Source of the DNA: Capitulum mitella
Taxonomy: Eukaryota > Arthropoda > Thecostraca > Pollicipedomorpha > Pollicipedidae
DNA: 64,000 nt
Reading direction: 5' to 3'
Assembly: GCA_030062745.1 (NCBI GenBank)
Contig: CP099839.1
Coordinates: 38,517,816-38,581,815, forward strand
The notes beneath the pieces were generated by a model. That model saw only the letters and a program-made list of their open reading frames with translations, did not search any database and was not told the DNA's origin. Below, piece by piece: positions 36,882 through 50,042 of the stretch. The position numbers were made by a program, and so were the translations under genes. How positions within the stretch are numbered: the first letter of the stretch is position 1; each line of letters opens with the position of its first letter.

Positions 36882-37682
36882 TCAAAATTCACTAGACGCA
36901 AAAATACAAACATGCAATATGCTGAGACGTTCCGTTACCTTACGTTTCGCAGCCCTTTATAGTCTGTTCCCTATGCCATGCCCTATTCCAAAAACCTATC
37001 AGTGATATCAATGCGCGATTGGAAATAAATACGCGATCGCTACCAGGTTGTACTAGTAGTTTACCAAAAACTTCGGAGAGGAAGACGTGATAGTTGTTCT
37101 GTCTGAATGCTGATGGAAGGTGCTGTGCTGATGGGCAGTTTTTTAGGTGACGTGAGCCTGCGATGGTCACCACCTTGTGCAATGATCGGTTGCTGGACGT
37201 GAGCATACTCCTTATGACGCCCGTGTCATGGTTGTCCTTCAAAAGCTGTTTCGTGGCATCCTTCTGGTACGTTCATAATGAATCTTTTTTTTGAGGGAAG
37301 TCGAATTGATCGGGGTTTAATTGCGAAGTTCTATGTTCCTTCATAACTTTTTATTTCGTGCTTCATGATGTTAGTCTGCTTCTGTAAAATAATGTTTTTG
37401 CCCTCCCCTCTATTGATGGTTCCTTCCTTGATGCATATTCTGCTAACATTTTCCTATTCATTGCATCCTACTCCTACGGCTTCTTTGCCCATTGCGAGCC
37501 AAAATTTGTCCTTCCTCACTCAGTCCCCGATGCAATAAGAGCCACGTGGAACAGTTTCTCAGGCTCACCTTACATAAGCTCTAATTACGTCTCAAGAATA
37601 TTCATGTATGCCTGCACGAATAAAACACCGAAGGTCGTGCCCTTTGTCAATTTAGGAAAGAAGATCTGCTGCCAAAATGTTT

Positions 37683-37722
<40 letters not shown>

Positions 37723-39020
37723 TATATATACACGCTAAGAGAAATTGAGATGTAAACCAACAGAAACCAGCAATATAATGCAGACGTCTCGACAATAACG
37801 TGCTTTCATCTGCTCACCCAGAAAAATATGGAGCAGACAGATGAAACTGCCATATACAAAATTATTGTAATTGCGAAATCTTAGTATATTTTGTATATTA
37901 CATATAACATATTAGTGTATTATATTATATTATAGTATATTATAAACTCCTTAGTATATTATAAATCCGTCATATTTTGTATATGGCTTATGGTTTCATC
38001 TGTTTGCTCTGTATCTCTTCTGCGTGCACTGATGAAGGCGCGTTGTCGGAACGTCTGTGTTGTATTGACTGCTCATTTCCATTAGTTTACATCGTATACA
38101 AATATCGTTAAACGCGATAGCGCTTTCGGACTGTATATTTCGCGTTTTCTTACGTGTTTTCGCTATTCATTTGGGACACTAAGAAGCGGATTGCCAAAAG
38201 AATTAACCGTCAAGGCAAAAAAAAATACATTCGAGGTAATCGCAGGTGCCAGCCCTGCCTCCCTTCCCACAATGGAAAGTCAGAGGGAAGATCGTTAGAT
38301 GAGAGAGGCGCACCGATCTGCTCCTCCCCGAACTGGCCAGGTCCTGGCTAAAGACGTAAAGCTGGCAGAAGGTGCATGATTTGCCTTTGTCGCTGAACGT
38401 CCTGCCTCCGTAAAACCAACCGGATCCTTTTAGAATATTCGTGCATTATCTCACTGCAGGTGCATCCGACTAGCTCATGATCTGGAAACTTTTGAAATGT
38501 GTATCAAACAAAAAACGAAAAAAGTGAAATGACCGTGCAGGTGTCAGTCAACGTTCATGATGAGCGGCTTGGCCGAGTTGAACCAAATCCATGGTCCGCT
38601 GCAAATTACTTTTTTTCCCTAACAAAAACTGCTAGTAATGCAATTTCTTGATAATGCATTTGCCGCTGAACTAAGGGTTATATCCGTGGGGCAATGTCAA
38701 CATGGCGATATGCCAGGACAGACAGTCAAAACGACCATGGCCGCCATTGCGGAGCTGACCCACACGAACTTGTTGTCTTGCTTGCTTGCTACGAGTTCCT
38801 ATGGTCCACCGATCTTCCTGTGACTTTACAGGTCAGGAGGCAGTACACGAGCAAGAAAAGGATCACGGCTGTAATGCCCAAGTTTTAGGAATGCGATGCG
38901 TCCTATGGCTTTGGGCCTTAAATCTGGGTGCGGACTCCATTTGACCGCAGAACGTAAATCATCGGATGCGTACGCAGCTGAGCATTGGACCCAACCAGCG
39001 GCATAGCCCATCCGGCTCAC
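36882..39020. other. Intergenic DNA with one (TA)n tract
   Basis: A (TA)n run lies at 37687-37730, followed by AT-rich sequence to about 37990. No exon or element end is recognised. Confidence 0.5.
37687..37730. repeat. (TA)n microsatellite
   Basis: A TA run with one ATGCAT interruption. Confidence 0.9.
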
Positions 39021-39044
39021 CTCCGGGCCTCGAACGGGCGTTCC

Positions 39045-39266
39045 TCAACGCCTCGTAGCGGCCGCTGGGCGGCCTGGGTTCCACGTGCAGACACCCACCA
39101 ATCCTGCAGCTTCGGCCCTCTCCCAGGCATACGACAGCAGCGCCGCCTTGCGACCGTCGGGTGGCGCGTACACCACCCAGACAGTGTCCAGGTGTCTGGA
39201 ATGTCTGGTAGACACCCCGTCGTGGCACGCCTTCAGCACACGGTAGCAGCGGCCCGCGCCGCGCCG
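39045..39266 (-). CDS. Possible orphan exon in a GC-rich island
   Basis: A GC-rich patch in otherwise ordinary DNA. On the minus strand a CTGTCAG acceptor at 39267 opens a frame with coding-like composition containing HLDTVWVVYAPPDG and ALLSYAWERAEAAG, ending at TGA 39045. A strong donor GAG|GTGAGC lies at 39020, but only another frame reaches it; an internal donor TTG|GTGGGT near 39100 would keep this frame. I do not recognise the family and find no partner exon. Confidence 0.25.
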   Translation of the reverse strand, partial: RRGAGRCYRVLKACHDGVSTRHSRHLDTVWVVYAPPDGRKAALLSYAWERAEAAGLVGVCTWNPGRPAAATRR

Positions 39267-39689
39267 CTGACAGATGCAGAGTTGCCTCCGCCCTGTCGTC
39301 GTTGGATCCTACGCTGGATCCATGTTCCTAAAAACCTCGTCTTCCCGGAAGACAAAAGTGCCTCTCAGACCACTCTCATTGATCCCACGGCTCGAATCAC
39401 TGTCATTCATCTCACAATCCCGAACTGATCAGTGCTGTTCGGAGGAGGTCCAACCAACAGCACGCCACATCAAAGCGGAGTTACACCTTCACCCCATCGC
39501 CCTATAAGTACCCCGTCCCGTATCTCCAAGACCCGTCTTACTGGCATCAGTTAGGTGCCAATGAATCCGCTAGCTTTAACCTCACAGCTATGAGACCTTT
39601 TTGATACTAAAACATTTTGGTCCCATATTGGTTAATCCAGGGGCGGTGCCACGGATTTTGAGTTGAATGGACAGGATTTTCCAGGGGCT

Positions 39690-39965
39690 TCTTAGACAAA
39701 ATGGGACCTACTCGCAGGACCTACACGCAGGCCTCCTGATTCACACAGGGGGATTCCCGATCCAGAAAACGGGCCCCTTGTCCCAAAAAGGCATCCTGTT
39801 GCAGAGTAGCGGTCTCCTGATACACAGAGGGGCCCTCCTGATCCAGAACAGGCGGCTTCCTGATACAAAAAAGGAACATACTGTTCCAGAACAGGGGCTT
39901 CCTGATATGTAGAGGGCGCCTCCTAATTCAGAATAGGAGCTTCCTGATTTATAAAGGGGACTCCC
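39690..39965 (+). repeat. About 25-bp minisatellite
   Basis: Repeating units near CTCCTGATCCAGAACAGGGG with variable spacers, about nine copies. Confidence 0.8.
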
Positions 39966-41231
39966 GAGCCGGCAAACAGACCTTTTACACCGTAACAAAA
40001 CCCCTGTCACCATGCAACGTAACCGGAGGCCAGCGAAAATGACCTTGTTGTCTTCCAAAGTCAGATATGACGTTTTCATCTTGGATCAGGTCAACAACAT
40101 TTCTCGCGATAAGTAGGAGTAACTTAGGTTTCGTATGTGAGTAAGCACAAATTTGCTCCGTGAGTATTTAGGTAGATATCTAGGCAAAAATGTGAAATAG
40201 TTGGGCGACATGAGATCAGGTCAAAGTCAAAACTAAAAAAATGGGCTCTGGAATTAAAAAAATATTTATCCAAATACAAAAAATCTGTTAATCATGTGAC
40301 TCACCACAATGCCTCCTAAACGTTTGCGAAGTCTAAAGTCAATATCGGATCATGTCAGGTCAGGAGAGAAAATAATATGATCTCCAGTACACAGTTTGTT
40401 TCATATCATAGTGGAATTGTGCGTAATTCGGTGACATGAAAGGAACGACTCGAACCCATATCATCATAAAACATAATCGAAGGTCGCCGAAAATGGTCCT
40501 GATATGTCCCAAAATCGAATGTCCAATTTTTGCTTCGGAGCAGGTCATAACTTTCACTCAGCTTGTGATAAGCAGAAGGAGATTGGGTCTTGTACATGAG
40601 ATACAGTCTGTACCTCGCGAATGTTAGCCTGTTTCCAGATGCTACAATCCTTTCTTGTTTTTTTTTTTAATGTTTTTGATGCACTGTCGGGGCTTTCTTG
40701 TTAGTTGCATGTAATAACACAGTTAGCTACACGCACACTATGTATACGGCACAGGTTTCATTTTTTTCGACATCCTTGCGGGACAGTCTTGACCACACGT
40801 TTGCTGTTAGGCTCCCCAGGTGGCAGTTATGCACACACAGGGGCTATACCGATTTCTCGGGCCCAGTGAACCAGAGGACTGCTCCGGTGACATGAAGCGA
40901 GGTCGTGCCCTCGGGAAATGCCATGGGACCGAAGGATCTATTTTAAGGCGGATCACGCCCGTGTACCCATTGCCGCGGGCGCTGGACGGTACAGCGTTCA
41001 CCCCGCGACAAGGCGAACACTTCGCAGTTGCTACCATCTCCGGGATAACCTATTCAAAAGTCGGTCGAGGAAAAAGTCTGCTACGTGTCAGGCTTGATCC
41101 ATAACCCTCTCACTTACCGATTACGCTCATTTACCGTCTGCGCCACCGGGTGATTGCTATCCTCTCCTGTACTAGGTGGCTGAGTAAGGTATGGGAAATG
41201 ATCTCAAAGTCAAGTAAGGTCATTCAAGGCC
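39966..41231. other. Intergenic DNA with a diverged tandem duplication
   Basis: Segments around 40010-40140 and 40475-40610 are recognisably similar (for example GCGAAAATGACC and CCGAAAATGGTCC, then AGGTCA and AGCAGAAGGAG-like stretches), so an old duplication of about 465 bp is likely. No gene is supported. Confidence 0.4.
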
Positions 41232-41503
41232 AGGCACGTGGCCAGGATTTTCCTCAGGGGAGGACCAAATGTCAAATTTTGTCACAGGCCACAGGCATAT
41301 GACGAAATTTACAAGAAAAGACAGCAATTTTAGGCAATTTATCTCACATTAAATGCACAGGAAAACATGTAATGTTTGTTTTTGCACCATATATATGACC
41401 ACTATTACGTTTTCATGCGAAATCGCCATGTACCTAGTCTAGACCGCTTGGCTCAGGGAGGCCATGGCCCCCATGATCCTCCCCTTGGCTACGTCCCTGT
41501 TCA
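41232..41503. mobile_element. Short MITE-like element with GGCCATGGCC palindrome
   Basis: The ends read CCAGGCACGTGGCCAGGATT and, on the other strand, CAGGGACGTAGCCAAGG. The right end contains GGCCATGGCCCC. The same end type (CAGTGGCGTAGCTAAGG with GGGGCCATGGCCCC) occurs at 53892. No coding capacity. Confidence 0.4.
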
Positions 41504-42479
41504 AGGCACAGCCGGACAACAGTTTCTGGTTTTATGTTGAAACATGCATCAAAACCATCCGGTGATGTTTCAGCTCAATGCCCCAACGAATAAGAAGACG
41601 GCCAACTTCATGGTCAATTTACGGCATTACCTTGACCTTAGCCTTAAAATTACGGTACAAGCTTTTGTTTCTCTTTCTGTCTTTTTTCGTTTGGTAGCAC
41701 ATTTAGTCGCCTTGTTGTGATCAGTCTGTCTCCAGCGGACCAAAACAAAGACCTCTATTCAAAGCGCGCGATACTCTGATTTTGACCTCTTTTGGGTCAC
41801 CTGGAAGGTCAACATTACGAGAAAGACGTATACGTCCCAAGCGCTTTTGAAGGAGAAAGGTGGAGCTATATACTGATGAAAACGGTGTCTCTACGTGGTT
41901 TCGTTTACGAGTTAGTGGGGTGAGGGGACAAATTGACTCCTCCCACCCTGCATTAAACGGAGTTCAATAAGTCCCGCTACTTTACAGGTTAAAGGAACTT
42001 GAACCAGATATTAAAATAACCAAACCAGAAATAAAGCGTGCTGTTAACGGGCAAATGCTGCACTGTCAAGTCACAAGTTTTGAACCGTCAGAGAAGAGGG
42101 AACTGTCAGGCCATAGCAAAACCTGTAAACTCGTAATACTACGTCCAGTGCTATGGGCCGTGCTGGTATCGATTGTTTTTGTGGAGGGCACGTCGATAGA
42201 TACCCCGGTACTCTGTTCTTTAAAACACAAAACTTTAGTATGTTTTTGAAGATTCCATTCAACGGGCCCTGGAGGTAGATGACATTTCGGAAATCCATGA
42301 ACAAAATAGTGTTTGTCCTTCTCCGAAGGTATAGACGCTATTAGACAGAAAATCAGCTCAGTCGAAAAAAGGTGGTTGACATCCTTGTCCTTTACCCGTG
42401 TGTGCTAGTCGTGGTGTGTGAAATAGTGACTTCCGTACGCAGGTTTGTCGGCACTGTTTATAATCCAGTGTCCTGGTTT
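41504..42479. other. Intergenic DNA, nothing recognised
   Basis: Short frames only. The stretch ends at the TTAA of the next transposon. Confidence 0.5.
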
Positions 42480-42833
42480 TTAACACGCGCAGTGGAAGGG
42501 GGGTTTCGCGCTATCGCGCACTGGAAGAGGGAAGAACAAAAGTGCCCCCTCCGATCTCGCAAACGAAAAGGGCTAGAGACATGGAATTTTATAGATAGAG
42601 CGGAGTCATAACGATTTACATTGTGTGCAATTTGCATGACCCTAGACCAATATCTTCAAGGTCAAATGGGGTCGAAAATTAAACTTTGGACACTTTCTCC
42701 GCCCGTAAGGACCATTCCGCAAACTTCTCGAACGAAAGGGGAAAAGGGTGTTTGTTTGAGCGTTAAAACGTAGAATACGACAATATCCATTCATCTGAAG
42801 TCTTGACTAAGGATTTCAGGTCAAGGCCATGTC

Positions 42834-42846
42834 AGGTCATTGACCT
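42834..42846. promoter_or_regulatory. Perfect IR-1 nuclear-receptor palindrome (EcRE-like)
   Basis: AGGTCATTGACCT, at the position homologous to that in copy A. The copy C version (52100-52112) has one change, AGGTTATTGACCT. Confidence 0.45.
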
Positions 42847-43152
42847 ATGGCGCCATTTCTTCATTTTTTAGAGATCAGATTTCGAGCAATACGGAATACT
42901 GGTGTAGCTTGGGTGTAAATAAGGGCACTACACGCATCTTTTGGTGTATTTTCAGTGAAGGGAGCCAACATCGGTACATTTAATCACTTCTAGCGTTTCT
43001 TTACATCCGCAAGGTCAAAAGAAGTACAGCGAGGTCATTGATCTTGGATGAAGTTTTTACCCAAAGTAAGTTTTACGTCAACTGTTTGCGCTAAAGCTGT
43101 CTTGATATAATGAACCGAATTGCACGGTTTGAGCGCTGTAAAACGTAAAAAT

Positions 43153-43154
<2 letters not shown>

Positions 43155-43197
<43 letters not shown>

Positions 43198-43220
43198 GTA
43201 TATATATATATATATATGTG
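43155..43220. repeat. (TA)n microsatellite inside the family 1 element
   Basis: Long TA run with a short ACACG interruption. Confidence 0.9.
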
Positions 43221-43728
43221 GGTATTTATGTATGTATGCATATGTATATATGTATTAACATACGAGTATCAAAACGCGAAACGTGGTTTTAGTAGGGTCT
43301 TTGAATGCATATTTCATACAAATCGACATGTCGCAAAGAAAATCTGGACCAGGTCACGAGACATTTTACCTTAACCATTGATGACCTTGACCGTTATTGA
43401 CCCTGGCTTTGGTCTTGGTACATTCATCACTTATGCCTGAATGACGTCGCCTGATTGTGTTCAAACGATGGTCTTGGGTAGAATTGTAGTCCTTTCGCAA
43501 AGTTTCCATTTGTCAGCGTCAATCGTCATTTTCGCTGTTTGCTTGACTTCAAATGCTTGAAAGTTTACAAATTTCCGGCCGATTTTCGATTTTTTGCATT
43601 AATCGAGGAGTTATTCAATTGCCATGAATGTCACAAAGTAGCAGCAACCAGCCCCGATTCGTTCTCGAGATTTTCAAGAAAAACGGGTTGGGGGTCGCAA
43701 AAAGACCCCCTTCCAGTGCGCGTGCTAA

Positions 43729-44237
43729 CACATGGAATCTAAATTTACCAACACCCGAGCAATTGGATAAGCGAGAGAAGCTTTCTGTACATACACGGTA
43801 TCCCCAGCGCTGACATACAGACGTTTCTGAAGCAGCATTGGAATCGTCCGTCCAGGGAACGATCCCGGTCACAGCCAAGGCAGAGACGTAACAGAAAGAG
43901 CGGCGAGAGCGACGAAGCTCCGGCTGAGCCGGTGGCTGGTGAGACAGTGAACAACACCCCGTTACGCAACTCAAGCCTCCCCCACCACCAAGCCGCTGAG
44001 TTGATGACCAGCCGGAGACTGTCGACATTCTGCGTACGGATCTTGGGCGGAGGGAAATCGTCAAAAGATTTCCTCGCTTACATTATCGAACGAACATTAT
44101 CAAACTAAGAACTAAGCACTTTTCCTCTTTTACACCCATGACCAAGCAATTGCCAAGAAATGGCGCGTGCATCGCCTGTTGTCGCTTTTTTAATCTAGTG
44201 AGGACTGTTTGCCTTGGTAGCCGCTCAAACGAGCCGC
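43729..44237. other. Spacer between two TTAA elements
   Basis: No supported gene. A minus-strand frame of 149 codons at 43615-44064 runs across the transposon boundary and is therefore not credible. Confidence 0.5.
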
Positions 44238-46261
44238 TTAACCCGGCATTGACTGGGGCATTTTGCCACCTTCCATTGACTGGGGGGGAGAGCGTTTAAC
44301 GTCCCCTGTCTGTCTCGAAAACCAATGGTCCGATTTGGATGATTTAAAAGGTAATCGATAGCACCGGTCCGTACGATCTTGTAACATATACCTTTTTAAC
44401 TTCAGAGCCACTGATGGCGTCACAGGTCCGGTCAATCACCCAAAACTGGTCCTTTTGTTCAGAATTGCCTGATTACAATGGAAAATAGATCGATACTGAT
44501 GTTTCGATGGTAATTTATCTCAAGAGGCTTGGCGTGTTATGCTGAATGCTACCTGGCTCAAGGTCATCAAAAGTCAAGGTTACAGACAAGGTCAAATGTG
44601 CCGCCTGTACTAACGGGTCATGTCATATATGTTTCCGGCTTGATTTGGCACAAGATTTCTAAACAAAGGCACTTTCAAGGAGTTTTAAACACAAGTAAAG
44701 GGTTCAAAGGGCTCCCATTGCCGTGCACTTGCAATATTGTGACATTCTGTACTTTGAAATTCGGAAGCGAACACTCTAGTGGCCCCGATCTGGAGCCTCT
44801 GGATGACCCAGCAAGTCAGTTTGGTTCTTGTTGCGCACTTTCACGTTGCGTCACGGAGTGTTGCACAGAGTTACTGTTGCCGCCGCTTGCCGCCCGGGCG
44901 TCACGGCTCTGGCTCCGATGGCGCCCCTGCACGGCTTGGTCGCTTACGTGATCGAACCGACCTTCTGGCCGCGGGGCCGGCCGGCCACGCTTTGACGTGG
45001 TCGGGGGAAATGGGATGTCGTTGCGGTTTGTACCCGTGCGGGAGAACTGACTTGTCTTCGTGCGGCATAAAAATGTTCATCGGATATTTCGGATCACCTT
45101 TCGGTACGAAGTTTACTTTTCTGTTGCTTTCTTTAGTCTGGTATCTCTTTGTTCTGTTATCGTCGCATTCGTCATTTATCACCATCCTCGATTGCCTGTG
45201 TGCGCCATGTTAAATGATGATTCGCGTACATTTGAGCGAAAGTGTTTATCAAGATGCAGTTGTTAAGCAGAGCGATTACCGTGCTAATTAATGTTTGTCT
45301 GAGCCAGCTTCGTCCGCTGTCGTTGTTGGGCAGCCGCGCGGCGGCGCTGGTCTTGAGTGAGCTCTTGTTTGACGTCTGCCAGGCGGTATATTTAAGTTCC
45401 GTTCACCGCTGCTCACGTTGCTTTTGCCATTTGTTTGCACTGATTTTCTCATGTCACGTGTCGGTCCTTTTAGTCATTGTTGTCGTGTTGTACACGATAG
45501 CTTAGTTTCAAGAGACTGTTATTACGATCATTATTAATTCCTCAGAAACCGTTTCCAAAATACATGACTAGTACTGGAACGCGTATCGACGACCGAGGAA
45601 ACCCGAGAACGCTACAGTTACTAAGACCGATATTACTACACCGGTCACCAGGAACGTCAAACAGAAACCACAAACGTACTCACTAAGCTGACATTGGTAC
45701 AGAACTATCAAAAATCAGATCGTAAACAAATACTGCATTGTCACAAGAACCCGCCGCATGAGTTCTCCATGCAATATCCTTATAGCCTTTGAATTACACA
45801 TCTTACCACTCCGGGCTGAAAAAAATTCTTTTGTATCAAACATCATCGAAATGCCTTCCTGCTTCCACTTCTTCCCATGTACATATCATCTAAAATTTAA
45901 AATTTCTTCATAAATATTTGACCTAAAATGACCTAGTATGGGATCACGGGTGACGTACATCGACCTCTCGTGTCTCTATGACTCACAAAGCAAGCTACCA
46001 TCGCCGTGCCGAATAATTTTAACTGTCAATATGGAATGAGGTCAGACTGTGCGTCAAACCACAAAACATGGTTGTCTTTATGACGTTATATTGACATGAC
46101 CCAGGATGACCTTGACCACCAAACTTTGTCGCTATATGCCAAATTGATGTCAACAAAGATACTGAAAGTTCCAACGCGCTGCGGTCAATCATTTCGGGGA
46201 TATTTAGGAAATTCGCCAGGGGGAGTCAAACGCCCCCCCCCCACAGTCAATGGCGGGTTAA
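44238..46261 (+). mobile_element. TTAA-flanked non-autonomous element, family 3 (2.0 kb)
   Basis: TTAA at both ends (44238-44241, 46258-46261). The left end TTAACCCGGCATTGACTGGG matches the reverse complement of the right end, TTAACCCGCCATTGACTGTG. Subterminal G-tract and CGTTTAACG hairpin-like sequences lie just inside. The interior includes a GC-rich patch at 44860-45010 but no transposase frame; it may be a composite insertion. Confidence 0.75.
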
Positions 46262-47300
46262 GATCTTTCTCGCTGTTTTCAGGTCACTTCGCGAATTGAT
46301 TGCTGCGGTACGTGTTGCTATTGATGAACAGGTATTAGGCGCAATTTTTTCTGATAACGAATTTGATTCCAGTTAAGCAGTGGCAAAAGCGCCAGCCCGG
46401 GCACGTCACCAGAATATCTATATTTTTATCCATGAGTGTTCCTTACGTCAAACACCCAGGTGTGATTTCCTTTTACTAACATTGCTTCGTTCTACATAAA
46501 CAAAGCACAAATATTGACCTCACTCAAAAGCGCAGCAAGACATGTCTCATTGAAACATAGTTTATGCGATGTAGAATTGATTAACGCAAATTTGGCTCCA
46601 AAATTTAGCAAACAAGCAGGCATGCATTCAAAAACCCCAATCCCACTGACTGTACAAGCGTGCATTCGGTCCTTGGCATTCCGCTAGACCAGAGGGAAGC
46701 AAAACATTCCAATCAACCACCCGGCCCAGGTTCCGGCACGTAGTAAACAGGGTGAACGGCCGGCCATCCAAGTAAACAGCGCTGATGGCAACTCATTGGA
46801 CGTTCGCGGATACGGAAGATGGAAAAATCATTGGCCTCAGTTTGCAGGGGCCCTGGGAGACCGTAGGCATTTTGATTCCGTCTGCAGACAGAAAGGACTA
46901 ATTTCAGAGGCCGGCCTGACCCGCCCGTAACGTCTTGGTACGCTAATGAATTCTTAACCATATTATGTCCAGGCAGAATGACAGATCGAACGCAGTCAAG
47001 TCAGAGTCAAGTCAGAGTCGCAGTCAGAAGCAAGTGATCGAACACAGTCCTACCGACGCGCGTGGTGTGTAGCACTAGTGGGTACAAATTTAGTTCGATA
47101 GTCTAATAAAGTGACTAGGTTGACGCCGTGGCGACGGCGAAAAGAAAAACAATGATATCAGAAAAAGCTGTAATGGTACCCGCCCATCGATAACAATACG
47201 CATTAATGCAATAAATATGTGGACGTTGAGTGAAAATAATCAGAAAGATTTCAAGCGTCTCGTTTCAGTGCCAAACGAGTTTAAAAAAATCCCTACTCCA
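46262..47300. other. Intergenic DNA, nothing recognised
   Basis: No exon is supported. A short AGTCAAGTCAGAG repeat lies at about 46994-47025. Confidence 0.5.
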
Positions 47301-48477
47301 TTACCCTCCATTGACCAGGAGGTCGTTTAACGCCCCCCCCCCCCCGCCACATTTCTTAGATTCTCCCAGAAGATTCAACGTAACGTCTTGAAACCTTGAG
47401 TGTCTTTTCCTAAATCAATTGCGCACATACGAACAAAAAATTAGGAACAAGAACATCCTAGGTCACGCTTGAATGACGTCATGAAGACAGCCATGTTCTG
47501 CAGTTTAGCGGTCAGTTTTACTTCGCCGCCGTATCGTTCGTACTTTAACAATGCGTGGCTTCCCTTGCATATCAGCATGACCTGACAGCTCAATATGGAG
47601 CACACCTGACATAATAAAAGGTCATCCAAGATCAAATCTGCAGTTTCCACTTTGCTTGTCCAGTGAAAAGACTTTTCGCAGAAGAAAATGAATAAAGAGA
47701 TTTTTGGATGTACAGCCAGATAGGTCATCGATTTTTTGTAACATGCTGCACGTGCAACTTTCACGACATTTTGTTGAAATTTGTTTTGTGTAGGTTGACC
47801 TTTGACGGTTTCATGCAGATCTGAGTATAGGGAGCAAACTGACGGCGTCCATCTGACACTCTGGATGATGATGATACAGAATATCGGTCTTTGCATCGTT
47901 GTGCAACATTCCTTGAAAATGTTCGACAAGGCTAAATTGACTTGCAGGGATATTTTTGAAACTCCGGGTTCCAAACCGCAAAATATTGCAATATTTGATG
48001 TGCATTATATTTGGAGCTATGACAAAGCTTTGTTTGTGCCCAAAACTCTTTGAGAATGCTTTTTTTAATCCCGTGTAAAGTACTCCAGGAAACACATACT
48101 GACCCGTTATCACGGACGTCAGCTTTGATCTAGCCTATGGCCTTTACGTTTGATGACCTTGGAATAGGAGGTCAAGCTGCCAGAGACATAGTCCCATGCA
48201 AACTTCAGTCTCGCTATGCTTTTCATTGCGATTAGGCAACTGTGGAGAAAAAGGTCACTTTTGGTGTTTGACCTGATCTCTTACCTCAAGATTGAACCAA
48301 AAGTAAAAAAAAAAAATAATAATTCTTGCGTCGCAGGATCGCACGGTTCGGTGCTATCGATTGCCATTTGAACCAGCCAAGTCGGGCAATGGGTTCTCGA
48401 GACAGAAAAAGGGGGCATCATACGCCTACCCCCAGTCAACCGACGGCGGCGAAATATCCCAGTCAATGCTAGGTTAA
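47301..48477 (+). mobile_element. TTAA-type element related to family 3 (1.2 kb, worn ends)
   Basis: The left end is TTACCCTCCATTGACCAGG (TTAA mutated to TTAC) and the right end, reversed, is TTAACCTAGCATTGACTGGG. The terminal motif CATTGACYRGG and a subterminal CGTTTAACG with a C tract match family 3. No coding capacity. Confidence 0.65.
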
Positions 48478-49122
48478 AGACGCAAGTGGTCCATGCGTCC
48501 CTTCTCGGGAGCTGGTTGATCCAAGGTGCAAAGGAGGAAGCGTGTTTGCTGTTTGAGGCAACATTGGTATTACTCTCCGCCCCAGATCCGGACACAGAAT
48601 GCCCATTGCCTCCTGTCAGTCATCAGTTTAGCGGCGCGGGGATAGGGGACGGGGGCGAGAACATGGGAGCTGTGTAATAAGGGACTGTCCACTTCCTCAC
48701 TAGCTACGCTTCCATGACGTGTCATTTTTCACTGAATAGTCACATGCATCTCTCACACCTCTGTTTCTGTCAGCCGTCTGTCTTTCCTGCGACCCAGTGC
48801 CGTTTCAGAAATGTCTGCAGCGCTGAAGATTTTGCGTATGGACATTTGTGGGCATTGCAGTTGTCCGACTGTAAAACTGGTATTTCCTTGGGTCCTGTTT
48901 TTCATTTTTCATCAAGCCATTCAGTAATTTGGAGCTATTCAATGGCAGTAAAAGTTTTGAGAAAAGCGGTGCCAATCCTCGAGATGTTCTTGAAATTATA
49001 CGTTATCATACCCATACTTGCATCACCATTCGTGCAAAGGGAGCTGACGGAACGGTGCGACACACGACATTGATCATGTCCAGGAAGAGGTCGTTACTTA
49101 ATGATATCACCTTTATGCAGTC
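48478..49122. other. Intergenic DNA upstream of the retrotransposon tail
   Basis: No exon is recognised. A short (CGGA)n run lies just beyond its right edge, at about 49159. Confidence 0.4.
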
Positions 49123-50042
49123 GTGGGGGGTGCCGTGCGGAGGCCAGCTTCACCCACGGGACGGACGGACGGACGGAACGTTAAGTCCTTATCACTTCGA
49201 CTGGGCCGACAAATGTGGGCCACAGGGCCGGGTCCAAACACGATTCACCTGCTGGAAACTCGCCCCGCTCATGCTGGCACGGCGGGATCCGTCCAGACCC
49301 CACGCCTGCCGGACTCGGTCTTCGGGGGACCCGCCCAGACCCATACAGCCCTATTCCGCCTCCGTCACTACCTTCCTCGCGACATCCTGCCCGAGATAGT
49401 CACCGCCCTGGTGGTCTCGCACATCCGTTACTGTCTGGTGGTGTACGGCAACGGCGCTACCAAAAATCTTGACACCATTCAAAAGATTCTGAATTTCGCG
49501 GCCCGAGTCATCTCTTGCGCAAGCGCGAATCCGACCACGTCTCGGGTGTTTGGGGCACCCTGGGGTGGTTTGATTCATCTTAGCTCTTCCAATACCAGTT
49601 CCTCGGCCTTCTTGACAAAATCCTGACCGCTGGTCAACCCGAGTGCATCGCCCGTCAGATCTGCGCAAACCGAGGCCACCCTGACCACGTCCGTCTCACG
49701 AGACAGGGTGGTCTGTTACACGTGCCCGGTATCCGCACTGAGGCGGGGAAGGGTCGCTTTGTGCATGAGGTTTCACGTCAGATGAATGCACTACCATTAT
49801 ACATTCGTGACCTGAGTGGTGCGCCTTTCAGGCGGAAACTAAAGGCACATCTGTGCGCTGCCCGCGATCATCATTAAGCCCTTCCATCAGCGGTGGCATC
49901 ATGCTCGCTTTTATATTTGTATTTTCTGTATACTGTGTATGTCTTTTTATCCTGTATGTTCATATCCGCATTTTATTGACGGGAGGGTCATAATAGTCAC
50001 ATGTGGATGACTTTTCAATAAAGCACAACTACTACTACTACC
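49123..50042 (+). mobile_element. L2/CR1-like non-LTR retrotransposon, 3' fragment, frameshifted
   Basis: The frame ending at 49626 contains LVVSHIRYCLVVYGNG and IQKILNFAARVIS, the block after the reverse-transcriptase domain in L2/CR1-type elements. The C-terminal continuation (GGLLHVPGIRTEAGKGRF, then a stop near 49877) is in another frame, so a frameshift lies at about 49540-49600. An AATAAA at about 50019 and an (ACT)n tail follow, as is usual for these elements. It is 5'-truncated and inactive. Confidence 0.8.

Larger units (their letters stand above)
42480..43728 (+). mobile_element. TTAA-flanked non-autonomous element, family 1 copy B
   Basis: 1249 bp. The left end is TTAACACGCGCAGTGGAAGG. 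The right end reads CCCCCTTCCAGTGCGCGTG and then CTAA, a mutated TTAA, giving an inverted terminal repeat of about 20 bp. A right subterminal hairpin GGGGGTC...GACCCCC is present. It contains a (TA)n tract at 43155-43220 and the IR-1 site at 42834. Confidence 0.85.
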
